Positions 53,954-64,000 of a stretch of 64,000 nt of DNA are shown one piece after another (the stretch's first letter is position 1; every line of letters begins with the position of its first letter). The stretch comes from Exophiala sp. HKRS030. Taxonomy: Eukaryota > Ascomycota > Eurotiomycetes > Chaetothyriales > Herpotrichiellaceae. Under the pieces are notes generated by a model that had not been told where the DNA came from, ran no database searches, and saw nothing but the letters and a program-made list of their open reading frames with translations. Position numbers and translations under genes: made by a program. The stretch is taken from the NCBI GenBank assembly GCA_023897205.1, contig JAHWDD010000033.1:372001-436000 (forward strand), in the 5' to 3' direction.

Positions 53954-56185
53954 ATGTCCTTCATATCTTCATGCCTTGGCCTCAACCGCAAACGCGGTGA
54001 CGATACCGAGCATCTGCTACCTCGATATGAAGATGACACGGCCCGTCAAAGGGCCCTCCATCAGAAGCTTCATACCTATCAGATGCTGAGGGCTCTCTCC
54101 AAGGGTTTCATGCCTTCCAATGAACAGACCATCATCAACCTCCGTACCCTCCTCTCCTCAGACATCCTCAACCCAAACAACCAAGATCTTAGCGATTCAG
54201 GTCGTGCCCTGATCCGAAATGCCCGATCCTGGTTGAAGCTATTTATTGAATTGTTGAGGAACAAGAACAACGAGGACCAAATTCAAGATTTCATATGGTA
54301 TCTCACCAAATCCAGAATTTCCGTCGACGTCAATGATATATCTCATTCAGCCTCCAAAGTCAAAGCTCGGGCAGACGCCCAGGCAACATACGAAAGCTTC
54401 CGTACCGTCGGAAGTCTCCTCCTTACAAATTCCGACTTCAGACTGTTTGTCAACGATGTGACTACAATAGGAAGAGAAGTTCTCGCCGATACCGCCTTTT
54501 CTTTGTCCTCGGCTGCAGAGAAAACCGGGAAGCAACTCGAACTTTCTCCAGAAGAACAGAACTCGGTACAAAAGCCAGGCGCTGATGAAGGCAGCCTTCC
54601 TTCCAAGCAGGATGTACAAGAAGGGGCCGAAGAAACAGCCAAAATTGTTGCTCAACAAGCCGCTAATGTTGGGAAGGATGCTCTGAAGAGCGCCAAAGAG
54701 AATTTCTCGGGCGACCAAGGCGAAACTCTGTTGTACAGACTGAAGCAAACCGTCCTCAATTTAAGAAAACGAACAGACTATCAAGATTCCGTGTCCACGA
54801 TCGCAAAGCTGATCCAAAGATATGCTGTGGCATACTCGCGCGTGGCCGAGGCTACAATTGCTACCGCCCAAGATGATGTCGACACTAATCCAGCACTAGA
54901 TCGGGCCATCCGCAACTTTTGGGAGCTGATGAGTAGCTTCGGCGATCGCAAAGCTTGGGAACAGTTGGAGTCGGATTTCAACAAAGTCTTGAGCCACTCT
55001 CAGGCTGATCCGCAATTCGAGTCTTTCATGACCGAGATTGGCAACACGGTTCAGCGCATGCTTACAGATCCCGATTTTTTCGACAATGCTCAAGCAAAGA
55101 TTGACGAGCTAAAACAAAAATCGGCAAAGCTAGGCAAAGACTCTGACTTCCAGGAAGACCTGGACAAATTGCTTCATCAAGCACAGATCACCCTGAATTC
55201 GGTCATCGAGGACAAGGATGTTAATGCCTTAATAAAGACGACTCAACGACTGTTTGCAAATCTATCCCCGCCTAACAAAATTACAAATCCCGATCTCATC
55301 ACCGACTCCATTCACATCTTCCTCCCCCTGCTCGTTAGAAGCATACAGTACATTCCCATCCCTCGTGTCGAGGTTTCAGTTCCCGAGATGGACCTTCTAC
55401 TGGAGAATCTGGTCTTGGAGCCTGGCCGAAATGTGAACTCTACTTCATTTCTGCCATACCGTCTCCTGATATCTACAAAGAATGATCTCGAAATTCGGAA
55501 AACTCATTCCAAGAAAACGGCTTCCAAGATTAAGTCTCTCATAACCGTCTCTATCAACGGACTTTCTGTGGCCGCGCAAGATCTAGGATTTTGGATTCGT
55601 GGCCATGCTGGCTTAGTCCGATTTGCAGATGAGGGCATCGCATCATTCTTCCTTGATGAGCGTGGAATCGACGTCAGTCTTGATCTCGAGGTTGGACGTG
55701 AACGACTTGAACAGATCCTTACTCTACGTGGGGTCAGAGTCCACATCCATAAACTGGACTACAAACTCCGGAAGAGTAAGCTTTCTTGGCTAGGTTGGCT
55801 GTTCAAGCCCTTCCTCAAACACCTCATCCGCAGGTCGCTGGAGAAGACGATCGCAGAGAACATCGCCAGCACGCTGCGAGCGGCGAACAGGGAACTCGTC
55901 TACGCACGTGAGCGACTGAGAGCAACACGCATTGCTGATCCCCAAGACATCATTACTTTCATCAAGGCCATAACAGCACGATTGACACCAGAGGATGATC
56001 CCGACGTGTACACCCGAGTGGGCGTCGATGCCCCATCCCGTGGAGTCTTCAAGAATGTCTATACTCCTGGAAGTATCGTAAAATTATGGCATGAAGAAGC
56101 ACTGCGTGCAGAAGAAGCCGTCCAGGATGGAGAGGAACGTGGCGGAGGATGGCGCAATGAAGTTTTTGACACGTACGTGCAGTGA
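53954..56185 (+). CDS. HAM1-like fungal protein (helical N-terminal, BPI/lipid-binding-like C-terminal)
   Basis: Single exon, 743 residues, ATG at 53954. I recognise it by overall layout as the fungal HAM1-like family (N-terminal HAM1_N-type helical part, C-terminal DUF4449-type part), members of which are said to resemble bactericidal/permeability-increasing lipid-binding folds. The N-terminal 430 residues are predicted helical with repeated segments (YQMLRALSKGFMPSNEQTI, RNARSWLKLFIELLRNKN). A low-complexity acidic/Gln linker lies near 195-250. The C-terminal half holds SIQYIPIPRVEVSVPEMD and ENLVLEP, followed by beta-rich sequence (GLSVAAQDLGFWIRGHAGL, DERGIDVSLDLEVGRERL). No membrane segment or signal peptide. 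Function unknown; a lipid-transfer or membrane-contact role would be a guess from the fold. Confidence 0.75.
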   Translation: MSFISSCLGLNRKRGDDTEHLLPRYEDDTARQRALHQKLHTYQMLRALSKGFMPSNEQTIINLRTLLSSDILNPNNQDLSDSGRALIRNARSWLKLFIELLRNKNNEDQIQDFIWYLTKSRISVDVNDISHSASKVKARADAQATYESFRTVGSLLLTNSDFRLFVNDVTTIGREVLADTAFSLSSAAEKTGKQLELSPEEQNSVQKPGADEGSLPSKQDVQEGAEETAKIVAQQAANVGKDALKSAKENFSGDQGETLLYRLKQTVLNLRKRTDYQDSVSTIAKLIQRYAVAYSRVAEATIATAQDDVDTNPALDRAIRNFWELMSSFGDRKAWEQLESDFNKVLSHSQADPQFESFMTEIGNTVQRMLTDPDFFDNAQAKIDELKQKSAKLGKDSDFQEDLDKLLHQAQITLNSVIEDKDVNALIKTTQRLFANLSPPNKITNPDLITDSIHIFLPLLVRSIQYIPIPRVEVSVPEMDLLLENLVLEPGRNVNSTSFLPYRLLISTKNDLEIRKTHSKKTASKIKSLITVSINGLSVAAQDLGFWIRGHAGLVRFADEGIASFFLDERGIDVSLDLEVGRERLEQILTLRGVRVHIHKLDYKLRKSKLSWLGWLFKPFLKHLIRRSLEKTIAENIASTLRAANRELVYARERLRATRIADPQDIITFIKAITARLTPEDDPDVYTRVGVDAPSRGVFKNVYTPGSIVKLWHEEALRAEEAVQDGEERGGGWRNEVFDTYVQ

Positions 56186-56891
56186 GTTGGAATGTTCGTA
56201 GTGTTTAGCGTATATGATGGCAATGGCAACAACAAGCGATATTGAAAGCAAGCAACATGGAAACATGCTTTTCGGGAAAAAGGTTCACGTCGACGGTCAC
56301 GAGGCATTCATATTAGTGTAACAAGCAGGACCAAATATAATATGTCAACCAGACTTTCACAACACCGTGCTATCGTCAATTCCATCTACAAGCATTGTCC
56401 TCAAAGAACACGACTAAACTCTTTCTTGCATCATTAGTCGCCAAACCCTACTCCAAACTCGGCGTTTCTTTGGTCTTACTCGTTGATGAGCCCTTTCACC
56501 TATGCTAGGCACTGAAGCTGATGCATCCTTTGCCACCACAAGGCTCTGCCCCTTTCTCCGCCAACGCATTTTGACACTCTGCCTCACCACCTATAATGTT
56601 GCTGCGAATAAAGGAACCCCCTTTTTTCCATTGTATCACCCCTGTCGTCAGTATGGATTTCTTTGTTCATCGGTCACATTGTTCTTGACGACTCAGACGG
56701 TTCGCTCAAAGTGGAGGATTTTTCGTCGCTTTGTGTCTGTGACAGCTCCCCAATCAAGGCACCGCTGAGGTCCTAGCTGGTAGGGATTCATGGCTTTGGT
56801 GTTACTTACTAGGGAAATGCAGGTTGTGTCAGGTAGATGTCTACCTTTGTCTTGCTGATTACTGAAGCAGAGATTGAAGGAATATGAGGCA
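56186..56891. other. Intergenic, HAM1-like 3' region
   Basis: 706 bp. 3' UTR of the HAM1-like gene, then sequence without recognisable genes. A good intron end (GCTGAT...GAAGCAG) lies at about 56855-56871, just before the small coiled-coil frame, hinting at an upstream exon I could not place. Confidence 0.35.
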
Positions 56892-57299
56892 ATGAAATCC
56901 AGAGTCAAAGACCTCGAACAAGAGAACATCAAAATGCAGTCCGCGTTGATTGAGAAACAGGAGCTGACAAAAAAGACCCAATGTCTGAAGGTTGACAGCC
57001 TTGCTCACAATCATGGCTCCATGGATGATCCAGCATACCAATTCAATGAGGCTGCACACAAAAGCCTCGTGGAATGCCGCGAGGTGCACACTGACATGGA
57101 AAATCGGATCAAAGGCATGTCAGAAAATCAAACCGGGCTCGGATGGGGAGTCGTTGACTGCATGGAGAATCTGGTTAGAGGAACATCCAGATTGATTCCG
57201 AAAAAGATCACACGCACGCTTAAACTGGAGGATACATCAATTAATATGCAGACCCTGAAGAGGCTGGTCAACGATGGTTCTCTTTTCAGCACTGGCTAA
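56892..57299 (+). CDS. Small coiled-coil protein, hypothetical
   Basis: Open frame of 135 codons from the ATG at 56892; the frame is open upstream to a possible acceptor at 56871, so a 5' exon may be missing. Residues 1-25 (MKSRVKDLEQENIKMQSALI) form a heptad-like coiled coil of the bZIP-tail type but without a basic region. The rest (VECREVHTDMENRIKGM, LEDTSINMQTLKRLVND) is helical and charged. No family recognised. It could be the end of a longer gene, a gene remnant, or chance. Confidence 0.35.
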   Translation: MKSRVKDLEQENIKMQSALIEKQELTKKTQCLKVDSLAHNHGSMDDPAYQFNEAAHKSLVECREVHTDMENRIKGMSENQTGLGWGVVDCMENLVRGTSRLIPKKITRTLKLEDTSINMQTLKRLVNDGSLFSTG

Positions 57300-57741
57300 G
57301 TGTCAGCTGGTGTTGAAGTGCGAAGTCTCCTAATAAAAACTCAAGGAGAATGACCAGTTGAATGTCCAAGATATAGAACCCGCATAAGATGAGTAGTACT
57401 CCCAAGCAACGAAATTGGCATTATCTGGGTTTGTGGTGCGCGGTAGGCCATACCAAGTTGTTAGTTTGTTAGCGGCGATACAATGGGGAAATCTCGCCGA
57501 ACTCGGCGGCGGAAATCGGGAAAGAGCGAGGGTCGGATATAATGGCCCAATATTTTTTCCACTTGCAGGCAAAGTGTCGATGTCATTAAATCCAATTGCC
57601 TCTCAACCCTCTCTTCACTCCCATCTACCGCCAGATCTTCAGTGACCTCTCCAGCAATTTACCCTGTAGAGAACCTGATAACTAGACGACTGCCTCCATC
57701 CTCGACGTTGACAATCACTTCCTCCACCTCCGGCTTTATGA
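57300..57741. promoter_or_regulatory. Upstream region of mitochondrial carrier gene
   Basis: 442 bp before the carrier ATG; CT-rich stretch at 57600-57740 fits a fungal leader. Nothing else seen. Confidence 0.4.
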
Positions 57742-59171
57742 ATGTCCTACAATTTCTCGCCTAGATCTGCGCAGTCCTTTGACGAGTCATCTATCTCCCA
57801 AGACGCGCTCGAGCATGATGCTAGCTTCAGCTCGTACGGACAGCGGCATGACAGAGTTCTCCTCCAAGAACAGACTGCAGACGAGATGTCTGCCTCAGAT
57901 CAGCTCAATATCACTACTGGCCAGCGTATGATCTCCGCCACCGTTGGCAGTGTCCTCACCTCACTCTTAGGTATGTCCTGCATTATCATTGCACACAGAT
58001 AGATTAAATTAACAAGACGACAGTCACTCCACTAGATGTTGTGAGAGTAAGGTTACAATCTCAGTCGCCTCCGATTCCTCAAAACCTCTCCCGATTTGCT
58101 GCATATTCAACCAGTTTCAAACAACTTCCTCCAGACTTGGGGATTAACTCGTGCTGTCGGGAAGTCTTTTGGGTCGGAGACAATGGCAGTTTCTGCATAG
58201 CTGGCAACACTGCACACGCTTCGACAGCATCTGCTGCTGATTGTGCAGTGGAGCAAACACAAAAGAAAACATTCACCTCTACGCTTGATGGGCTGAAGAA
58301 GATAGCAAGAAATGAGGGAGCAACGACACTATGGCGTGGACTTAGTCCTACCTTGGTCATGGCGATTCCTGCCAATGTCATTTATTTTACGGGATATGAT
58401 TGGCTTCGATATAGTCAAGTCAGTCCGGTTAGGAGGGTATCGAATGACACCTATGCACCACTCGTGGCGGGTGCGATCGCTCGAGTAGCAGCTGCTTTTG
58501 CGGTCTCGCCGGTTGAAATGTTTCGAACACGAATGCAAGCAACACGCGGAGTTTCAACGGGTATCTACAGAGAAACTTTTCTTGGACTGCATCGGATGAC
58601 ACAAACACAAGGTTATACTTCGCTATGGCGAGGACTTACTCTCACAATGTGGAGAGATGTGCCATTCTCTGGGTTTTACTGGTGGGGATATGAGGTGTTG
58701 CGAAACTCGTTAGCGGATATGAGACAAGCAGCCAAAGGTCAGCACTTGGATCCCACTCGGTCGTTGACAAGTTCGAGAACGGAAAAGTCAGCTCAAACGC
58801 ACACTGTGACCTTTGTTGACAGTTTCGTCGCTGGAGCCGGAGCAGGGGCAGTGGCTGCATTCGTTACCACACCATTTGATGTTGGCAAAACCCGCCAACA
58901 GGTATATCACCATGCCGGTGATGATTCTGGACAAGTTGCAGCTGCAAGACAGGCCGCCAAAGTTGGGAAACCTATTCCCGAGCAATTATCCATGCCTAGA
59001 TTCCTGATGCACATAGCCAGAGAAGAAGGTATGGGTGGCTTATTCAGAGGATGGGCGGCACGCTGTCTAAAAGTAGCGCCCGCATGTGCTATCATGATCA
59101 GTACCTACGAAGTAGGTAAAAAGTGGGCAAGGGGTGTCAATGACAAGAAGGCCGACAAGTCGTCGCATTAG
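57742..59171 (+). CDS. mtm1: Mitochondrial carrier of the Mtm1/SLC25A39-40 type
   Basis: Inner-membrane carrier; yeast Mtm1 and its human relatives are linked to manganese-SOD activation, heme/Fe-S status, pyridoxal-phosphate and glutathione import. Exons 57742-57970 and 58024-59171 (53-nt intron), 458 residues. Three carrier repeats are shown by the signatures TPLDVVRVRLQSQ (split by the intron), SPVEMFRTRMQ and TPFDVGKTRQQ, with GLKKIARNEGATTLWRGL and HIAREEGMGGLFRGW. The long matrix insertion after repeat-1 helix 1 (about residues 90-170, with several Cys) and NVIYFTGYDWLRY are features that point to Mtm1 rather than other carriers. The hydrophilic N-terminal 60 residues are Ser/Glu-rich. 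All three signatures are intact. Confidence 0.88.
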
Positions 59172-60112
59172 CTGACTTGAGCGATGGTCAATGTATGAGT
59201 ATATCATCACTGGGGTTTTAGCCAGGCGTTTCACGATAGATTTCGAATCGGTGGGAGGTCTCTCGATGATGGTACTACAGATTTGAGTCTGTTTATGTAG
59301 AAATGTAATTACATCAACCTCTCAATATATACGGATGAGCAACCATGAAGCATATTACCTTACTGAGTGAACAGTCCTCAGTTTCCGAGAATACTTACTC
59401 ACATGTAGCCCAATCAAGGAAATGGTTATAATTTTAAGGCAGCAGAGACGCAAAAGCCGTTATTTGAACCACGAATTTCCCAGCATAAGGCAAGTTGATA
59501 AAGTCGAGGATATTGAATTAAAGCTAGGATTGCGGCAGGAGGTGAATAACGTCTGCCCTATCACAGAGACAAGGGATGACCGATACTGAGAGCGATCTAA
59601 TCATTGACGGACATTGGCCATGCCCAACCCGGTGGCAGCAACCCCAATTGGACTGTATGGTATCAAATATGAGTTCAACGATTAACCGCGGTGTTTCCCG
59701 GTTTGTAAATTGCGTGGGCATCCCCGCACGACAACATCATCATCATCAAGAGGCACAGCACACTGATCTGCCAATTACATATGGGTTGATCCAGATACAA
59801 GTCATCTTATTCTGGAATCTGGATGGGCCTGTAGCCTTAGGTGATCATTGTGCCGATTTGCCGAGCATTGCGAAGAATCGGTTATAAAGACGTCTTCAGA
59901 CATCAGTCAGACTTTGGCAGGATTATTTTTTGGTTTGTGGAGAGCTGGTTGTTTGTCAATCCATTAATACACAGATAGTCGATAACGTCTGACCTGCTCA
60001 GGCCGATCAATTCTCTAAGATTTTGGACGCACGAGTGCCGTCTAACTTCAAAGGAAATTCTCCTGAAGGGTGTTTCTCTGTTTTCATCTACGACCAGAAA
60101 CAGGCGCTCAAC
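59172..60112. other. Intergenic, mtm1 to class II aldolase gene
   Basis: 941 bp. 3' UTR of mtm1, then the promoter of the aldolase-fold gene. A short CATCATCATCATC run is at 59734-59746. Open frame 59576-59887 has no domain. Confidence 0.4.
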
Positions 60113-61088
60113 ATGGCACCCGCTCTTGACGTCTACGACGTTTCTTCCGCCGAGAACCGTACGGTGGCAGCATTGGGAAAGACAAAGTCCGGCAAGCAAC
60201 TAAAAATCAGAGCATATCCAAAATTCAACACCCTTGAGGAAGAACAACTGTATCGGAAACAACACCTGGCGGCTGCTTTCCGCGTCTTTGCGGATAGAGG
60301 GTTCGACGAGGGCGTCGCTGGGCATATTAGTGTGCGGGATCCGATTTTGCGCGATCACTTTTGTGAGTGCTCTTCTCTTTCCTGGTAGGATATTGTACCT
60401 GGGGGTCCGCTCGTAGAAAGAGCTTGAAAGACGAAGAAGCTCACGCAGGAGGGGAGCTGACCAACTTCTCCCTCATCTAGGGCTCAACCCTCTGTCGCAA
60501 CACTTCAGTCAGATCAGTGTAAGTGACCTGATCCTGGTCAACGAAGACGGCGAAGTGGTCATCGGCGACGAACCGATCAACGCAGCAGCATTCGCCATCC
60601 ACAGCGAAATTCACAAAGCAAGGCCAGATGTTGATGCTGCGTGTCACGCTCATAGTGTCTATGGCAAGGCGTTCTCCGTCTTCGGCCGTGAACTCGACAT
60701 GATGACTCAGGATGCTCTTCGATTCTACAAGTCGCATGCTGTGTATGACAATTTCGGTGGCGTCGTCCTCGACCGTGAGGAAGGAAAACGGATCGCGAAA
60801 GCCCTGGGCAATGGCAAAGCGGTAATTCTACAGAACCATGGGCTGCTCACCTGTGCGAAGACCGTGGATGCCGCTGCTTTTTGGTTTATTAGTCTTGATA
60901 AGACTTGCCATGCGCAATTGCTGGCAGATGCGGCCAGTGCCGGATCGGGGTATAAAAAGATCCTGATTAATGACGAAGAAGCGGAATATTCGTACGCTCA
61001 GGTCGGAACGGATGAGAAAGGATGGTTGGCGTTTCAGGGTTATTATGATGAGCAGCTGGCCAAGACCAACGGTAGCTTCCTCAAGTGA
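60113..61088 (+). CDS. Class II aldolase/adducin-domain protein
   Basis: Member of the class II aldolase/adducin N-terminal family (PF00596), zinc-dependent enzymes related to fuculose-phosphate aldolase; fungal members are mostly of unknown substrate. Exons 60113-60362 and 60481-61088 (intron 118 nt, GTGAGT...CTAG), 285 residues. Motifs: LAAAFRVFADRGFDEGVAGH, ISVRDPI and, across the intron, HFWLNPLSQHFSQISVSDLI. The metal-binding histidines are in ACHAHSVYGKAF and NHGLLTCAKTVDAA, followed by WFISLDKTCHAQLLADAA. Start ATG has context CAACATGGC. The reading frame also runs 30 codons upstream of this ATG without another ATG. Confidence 0.88.
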
Positions 61089-62730
61089 ATAACTTCCGCA
61101 CTTGCTTATCCCATTCGAAGACGCAAAGTCAGGACGGTAGTTTGCTTGTTGAACTTACTAGAGGCCTTAAAATTCCTTTCCATGAATCATTGAGCTCGGG
61201 GATGGCCATGTCATGCGCCATGGCGGCGTTATCATAGCCACGGATTAGCGGGCTAGCGGAACAAACGTCACTCCACTATTCACGTTGTGCTCTCGTAAAC
61301 ATAGGCGAGATTTTGGAAATGAGGTTTTAGTCAAGCAAATCAAGACACGAAAATCACCATCCGCTGTGCCGCTGCTTTAGAAATTAAACACATGGCTGCT
61401 TTAATCTGACCTCCGCTTCCGTCATCAGCCCAATCCAGGCTGCGTGAATCTATGCAGCTACAGCATAGTCGCAACGACTCGTGTAGGTCGATTTAGCTAT
61501 TCACAGAGATACCCAGCCGAGATATCAAACAGACCTATCCAAGGCTGGTCAAGTACTACTGGTGACCAGCTTGGCAAGTTGGAATCTCGAATTGAATGCC
61601 GAGGAGCCATATCTCTCGCCAGCTGGCGGGATAGTCGAACCACTCGCCTCGACCGCTGGGTCTCCAGATGTGGTTTGAAAGTCTGACCTGTCGGGATGAT
61701 GAAAGTGGCACTTGTGAGGGACGGGTGCCAAATATCCGGAGCAGGAAGCTCAATTGTGTGGGTTCTTGCATTGGGGGGTGCGAAGCTGGGCCACTTGTTA
61801 TACTTTTGCCGATGCGATGGAAATGCCCCGCGCAGAGGACGCCAACTTTGAGAAACATTTGTGACGTCCCCGGGCACGGTCATTGGATTTCTATGCCATT
61901 GAATTGCTGTTATATCGAGATGAGCAGAGCATGGCCATTAAGATGGCAATAAGCCTGGTTGCGAGATTTACACAATCCTATCACTCTCGTCTTCCGGGTT
62001 GACCTAGCCAAGACCAAGAGGGCGGAGCGATCTCCTTACATAGGTATGTAAGTGGGTAGGTAAGTCCGTGGTACCTCTTACGAACGAAAATCCCCGCCGC
62101 TTTGTTTAGTTTATGATCAACAAGGCGCTAAATCGATCTAAATGCCAAAAACGGCTACAACAAGACCTTTTAACTCCATTCCAACAATCATAAGCCCCGA
62201 GTCCGGTTACGGCTCCGACGAGTTTCCAACACCAAAAACCCCGTCATAGAATCGGCTCCCCACTAGAATGGGGGCACGGCCGAGATAAGTCTTGAACTCA
62301 ACTCTTTGACTCTTGACTCTTGACATTTTTATGTTTTCCAAATACCAGTTGCCCCTGTGGCCCTACACGCTACCGCGTTTGGGCCGAGACTGTTGATTGG
62401 GAAAAGAATCCATTTTCCGAGGATGTCGACCCCGCCATTTGACTCCCGATTGCCATCAACCCGCCGTCATGACCCTGGTGTCCCTGGTGACCCTGTTGTC
62501 CGTTCCATAATGCGGCAATCTTCATGTAAGTCGAGTAAAGGTTTGAACTGCCGCAGAAATGGATCGACAATCGACAATCTATTTAAGACCGCGACAGTCC
62601 CCGCGCACCTGTTTATTGTAGTCGCAATTTCTACGTCGATATCCTCCAACACCAAGAAACTCGTGTAATATACAACCTTCCTCAGTTCCAAAACCAAAAA
62701 CACACCCACACAAACCACATCACCGCCACC
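61089..62730. other. Intergenic, 1.6 kb before the GFA-type gene
   Basis: Holds the 3' UTR of the aldolase-fold gene and the promoter of the next. Repeated TACATAGGTATG/GTGGGTAGGTAAG words near 62038-62062. The 128-codon minus frame at 61497-61883 is not recognised. No gene supported. Confidence 0.4.
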
Positions 62731-63313
62731 ATGCCTACAGGAAGCTGCTTCTGCGGAAATATCAAGATCGAATACTCCGGTGAACCGGCCATGACGGTAT
62801 GTCATTTTCCTGCTCCTGCTCCTGCTCCTGCTCCTCTTCCTCCACCTCCACCTCCACCACCCTGTCCCTTCCCCTCCGCCCGTCCGTCAAACTCTTCATA
62901 CCCTGCATTCCCCAATGATAGTAACCACAGCCACTGACAAAATCCCTCGTGCACAGGCACTCTGCCACTGCAGCGACTGCCGCAAGATCAGCGGGGGCAA
63001 CTACAGCAACAACATCGTGGTGCCCGTGTCGAACTTCAGCCTTATCAGCGGCACGCCCAAGGAGATCTCCAAGACGGCCGACAGCGGCAAGTCGATCACC
63101 AGTTGTTTCTGCCAGGACTGCGGTACCACGTTGTTCCGCTACGGCGATGCCTTTGGCGGCGTCGACGGCATGCGCATCATCAAGGCCGGCGTGCTCGACG
63201 ACGTCAATGTCATCAACAGCATCAAGCCCGGTGCCGAGTTGTTTGCCCCGGAGAGGATTTCTTGGGTCCAAGAGATCGCGGGCGCGGGCCAGGTTGACAC
63301 CATGCCGAAATGA
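62731..63313 (+). CDS. GFA/CENP-V-type zinc protein
   Basis: Small zinc-binding protein of the glutathione-dependent formaldehyde-activating family (GFA, PF04828). Exons 62731-62796 and 62957-63313, 140 residues. The zinc ligands are all present: GSCFCGNIKIEY (exon 1), LCHCSDCRKISGG and SCFCQDCGTTLFRYGD. The 160-nt intron is filled with CTCCTG and CACCTC simple repeats (about 62813-62862). Fungal members are common and seldom characterised; true formaldehyde activation is not implied. The overlapping long frame at 62949-63389 is an Ala/Ser/Arg-rich shadow caused by high-GC third positions, which here are clearly higher than in neighbouring genes. Confidence 0.88.
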
Positions 63314-63894
63314 GGCTGTTCAAGAAATCGTAGGGGAAGAACGGGTGTCGATTCCAACCCGCGAATGGCTGTGGAATAGTGAAGATTGAGGTTCCGAGCT
63401 TCGGTCGTTTGTAGGCCTAGTCACGATACAATAGATAACGCCAAGGTATACATCAAAGACGACATGATCAAGACAAGCTGGAGAGGCTTTCCTGTGACCA
63501 TTGTGATCAAACTCGTACATCAATCTGTATTACTGTATATCTAATATCAACACTGTAATACAACGTAGAAATTCGACAATGCGAATTGGTTCATGTCGGC
63601 AACAGATGCAGCTCAAAGGTCTCCAAACACTGGTATAAATATCAACCACATAAGATACTGCCTGGCCCAAACTAGCTTCAGGCTTCCAATTGCTACTATG
63701 ACGCAGTCTTCTGCAATTCTCAACGCCATCGATTTATAAAATGTCATCGCTGAAACCTGGGGTAAAAGACATGGGTATCGTGATGCGCTTGAAAAGGGGG
63801 AATATTACTTCCTTCCGTACTAAATGCATATGTTTCCGACAGTACATACTCTCACAGAACTGATCGAGCACGGCTAAAGTCTTGTCAGGATTAG
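63314..63894. other. Convergent intergenic region at the right end
   Basis: 581 bp between the GFA gene and a minus-strand gene entering from the right; should be 3' UTRs. Nothing else seen. Confidence 0.35.
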
Positions 63895-64000
63895 TTAGTT
63901 GTTGTTTCTTCTTCGGTCGGGTCGAGAACCGAAGATCCGTCGTCGACCGAATTCTGCCTTCTGCTGGTCATTCTCGAAGGACTTGACAAGGGGCTTGGAG
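63895..64000 (-). CDS. 3' end of an unidentified gene running off the right edge
   Basis: The last 34 codons read SKPLVKSFENDQQKAEFGRR then RIFGSRPDRRRNNN and a TAA at 63895-63897. The strongly basic tail and regular codon use look coding, but I do not recognise the protein and cannot exclude chance. The remainder lies outside the window. Confidence 0.35.
   Translation of the reverse strand, partial: SKPLVKSFENDQQKAEFGRRRIFGSRPDRRRNNN

Noticed and set aside
61497..61883. 128-codon minus-strand frame
   Set aside because: No domain; similar-sized frames occur on the opposite strand of the same interval, typical of chance.
62949..63389. 146-codon Ala/Ser/Arg-rich frame overlapping the GFA gene
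   Set aside because: Frame-shifted shadow of GC-rich GFA codons; the GFA frame carries all zinc-ligand motifs.

Overview
The window is nuclear DNA from a filamentous ascomycete, most likely a member of the Eurotiales (Aspergillus/Penicillium-like). The evidence is short GT-AG introns of mostly 47-76 nt with CTRAY-like branch points, an intron-containing tRNA-Glu, and a typical fungal gene set: copper-fist regulator, Pex11, ATP-type PEP carboxykinase, Git1-type transporter, HAM1-like protein, fasciclin protein and fungal cyclase-family hydrolase. About 24 protein genes and one tRNA gene can be supported. Genus and species cannot be fixed from the sequence alone.

Layout. 1-8.7 kb is an accessory-looking block of four metabolic genes: an FAD monooxygenase cut by the left edge, an AtuA-like protein, a Baeyer-Villiger monooxygenase and a cyclase-family hydrolase. 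It looks like the edge of a catabolic or secondary-metabolite cluster. 9.5-21.6 kb is housekeeping: mitochondrial ribosomal mL54, a membrane protein of unknown function, nucleolin-like Nsr1, the ALG6 glucosyltransferase and a secreted fasciclin protein. 20.1-24.8 kb holds a divergent pair, an acyl-CoA dehydrogenase ending in SKL and an acyl/aryl-CoA ligase. 25.8-27.6 kb is a copper-fist transcription factor, and 29.9-32.1 kb is PEP carboxykinase. 33.8-37.7 kb is a second divergent peroxisome-linked pair, PEX11 and a 4-coumarate-CoA-ligase-like enzyme. 38.8-45.5 kb holds a Git1-like transporter, tRNA-Glu(UUC), proteasome subunit Rpn7 and alanine aminotransferase. 45.5-49.8 kb is gene-free and contains a degenerate tandem array of about 170-230 bp units. 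49.8-63.4 kb holds an F-box-like protein, a broken FAD monooxygenase, a HAM1-like protein, a small coiled-coil ORF, an Mtm1-type mitochondrial carrier, a class II aldolase-fold protein and a GFA/CENP-V-type zinc protein. A gene on the minus strand runs off the right end.

How they fit together. Peroxisomal and gluconeogenic metabolism recurs: acyl-CoA ligase, SKL-tagged dehydrogenase, PEX11, 4CL-like ligase and PEP carboxykinase are all within 16 kb. Both divergent pairs carry CCTCGG cores, the site known for the Aspergillus FarA/FarB fatty-acid regulators.

A technical point affects the annotation. Several otherwise well-conserved genes (AtuA-like, ALG6, fasciclin, Git1-like, copper fist) are interrupted by single frame shifts that fall in short runs of one base. 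This pattern suggests homopolymer contraction in the assembly rather than many independent gene deaths. The relic at 51.9-53.2 kb also has a lost splice donor and a degraded active-site motif, so it is probably a true pseudogene.
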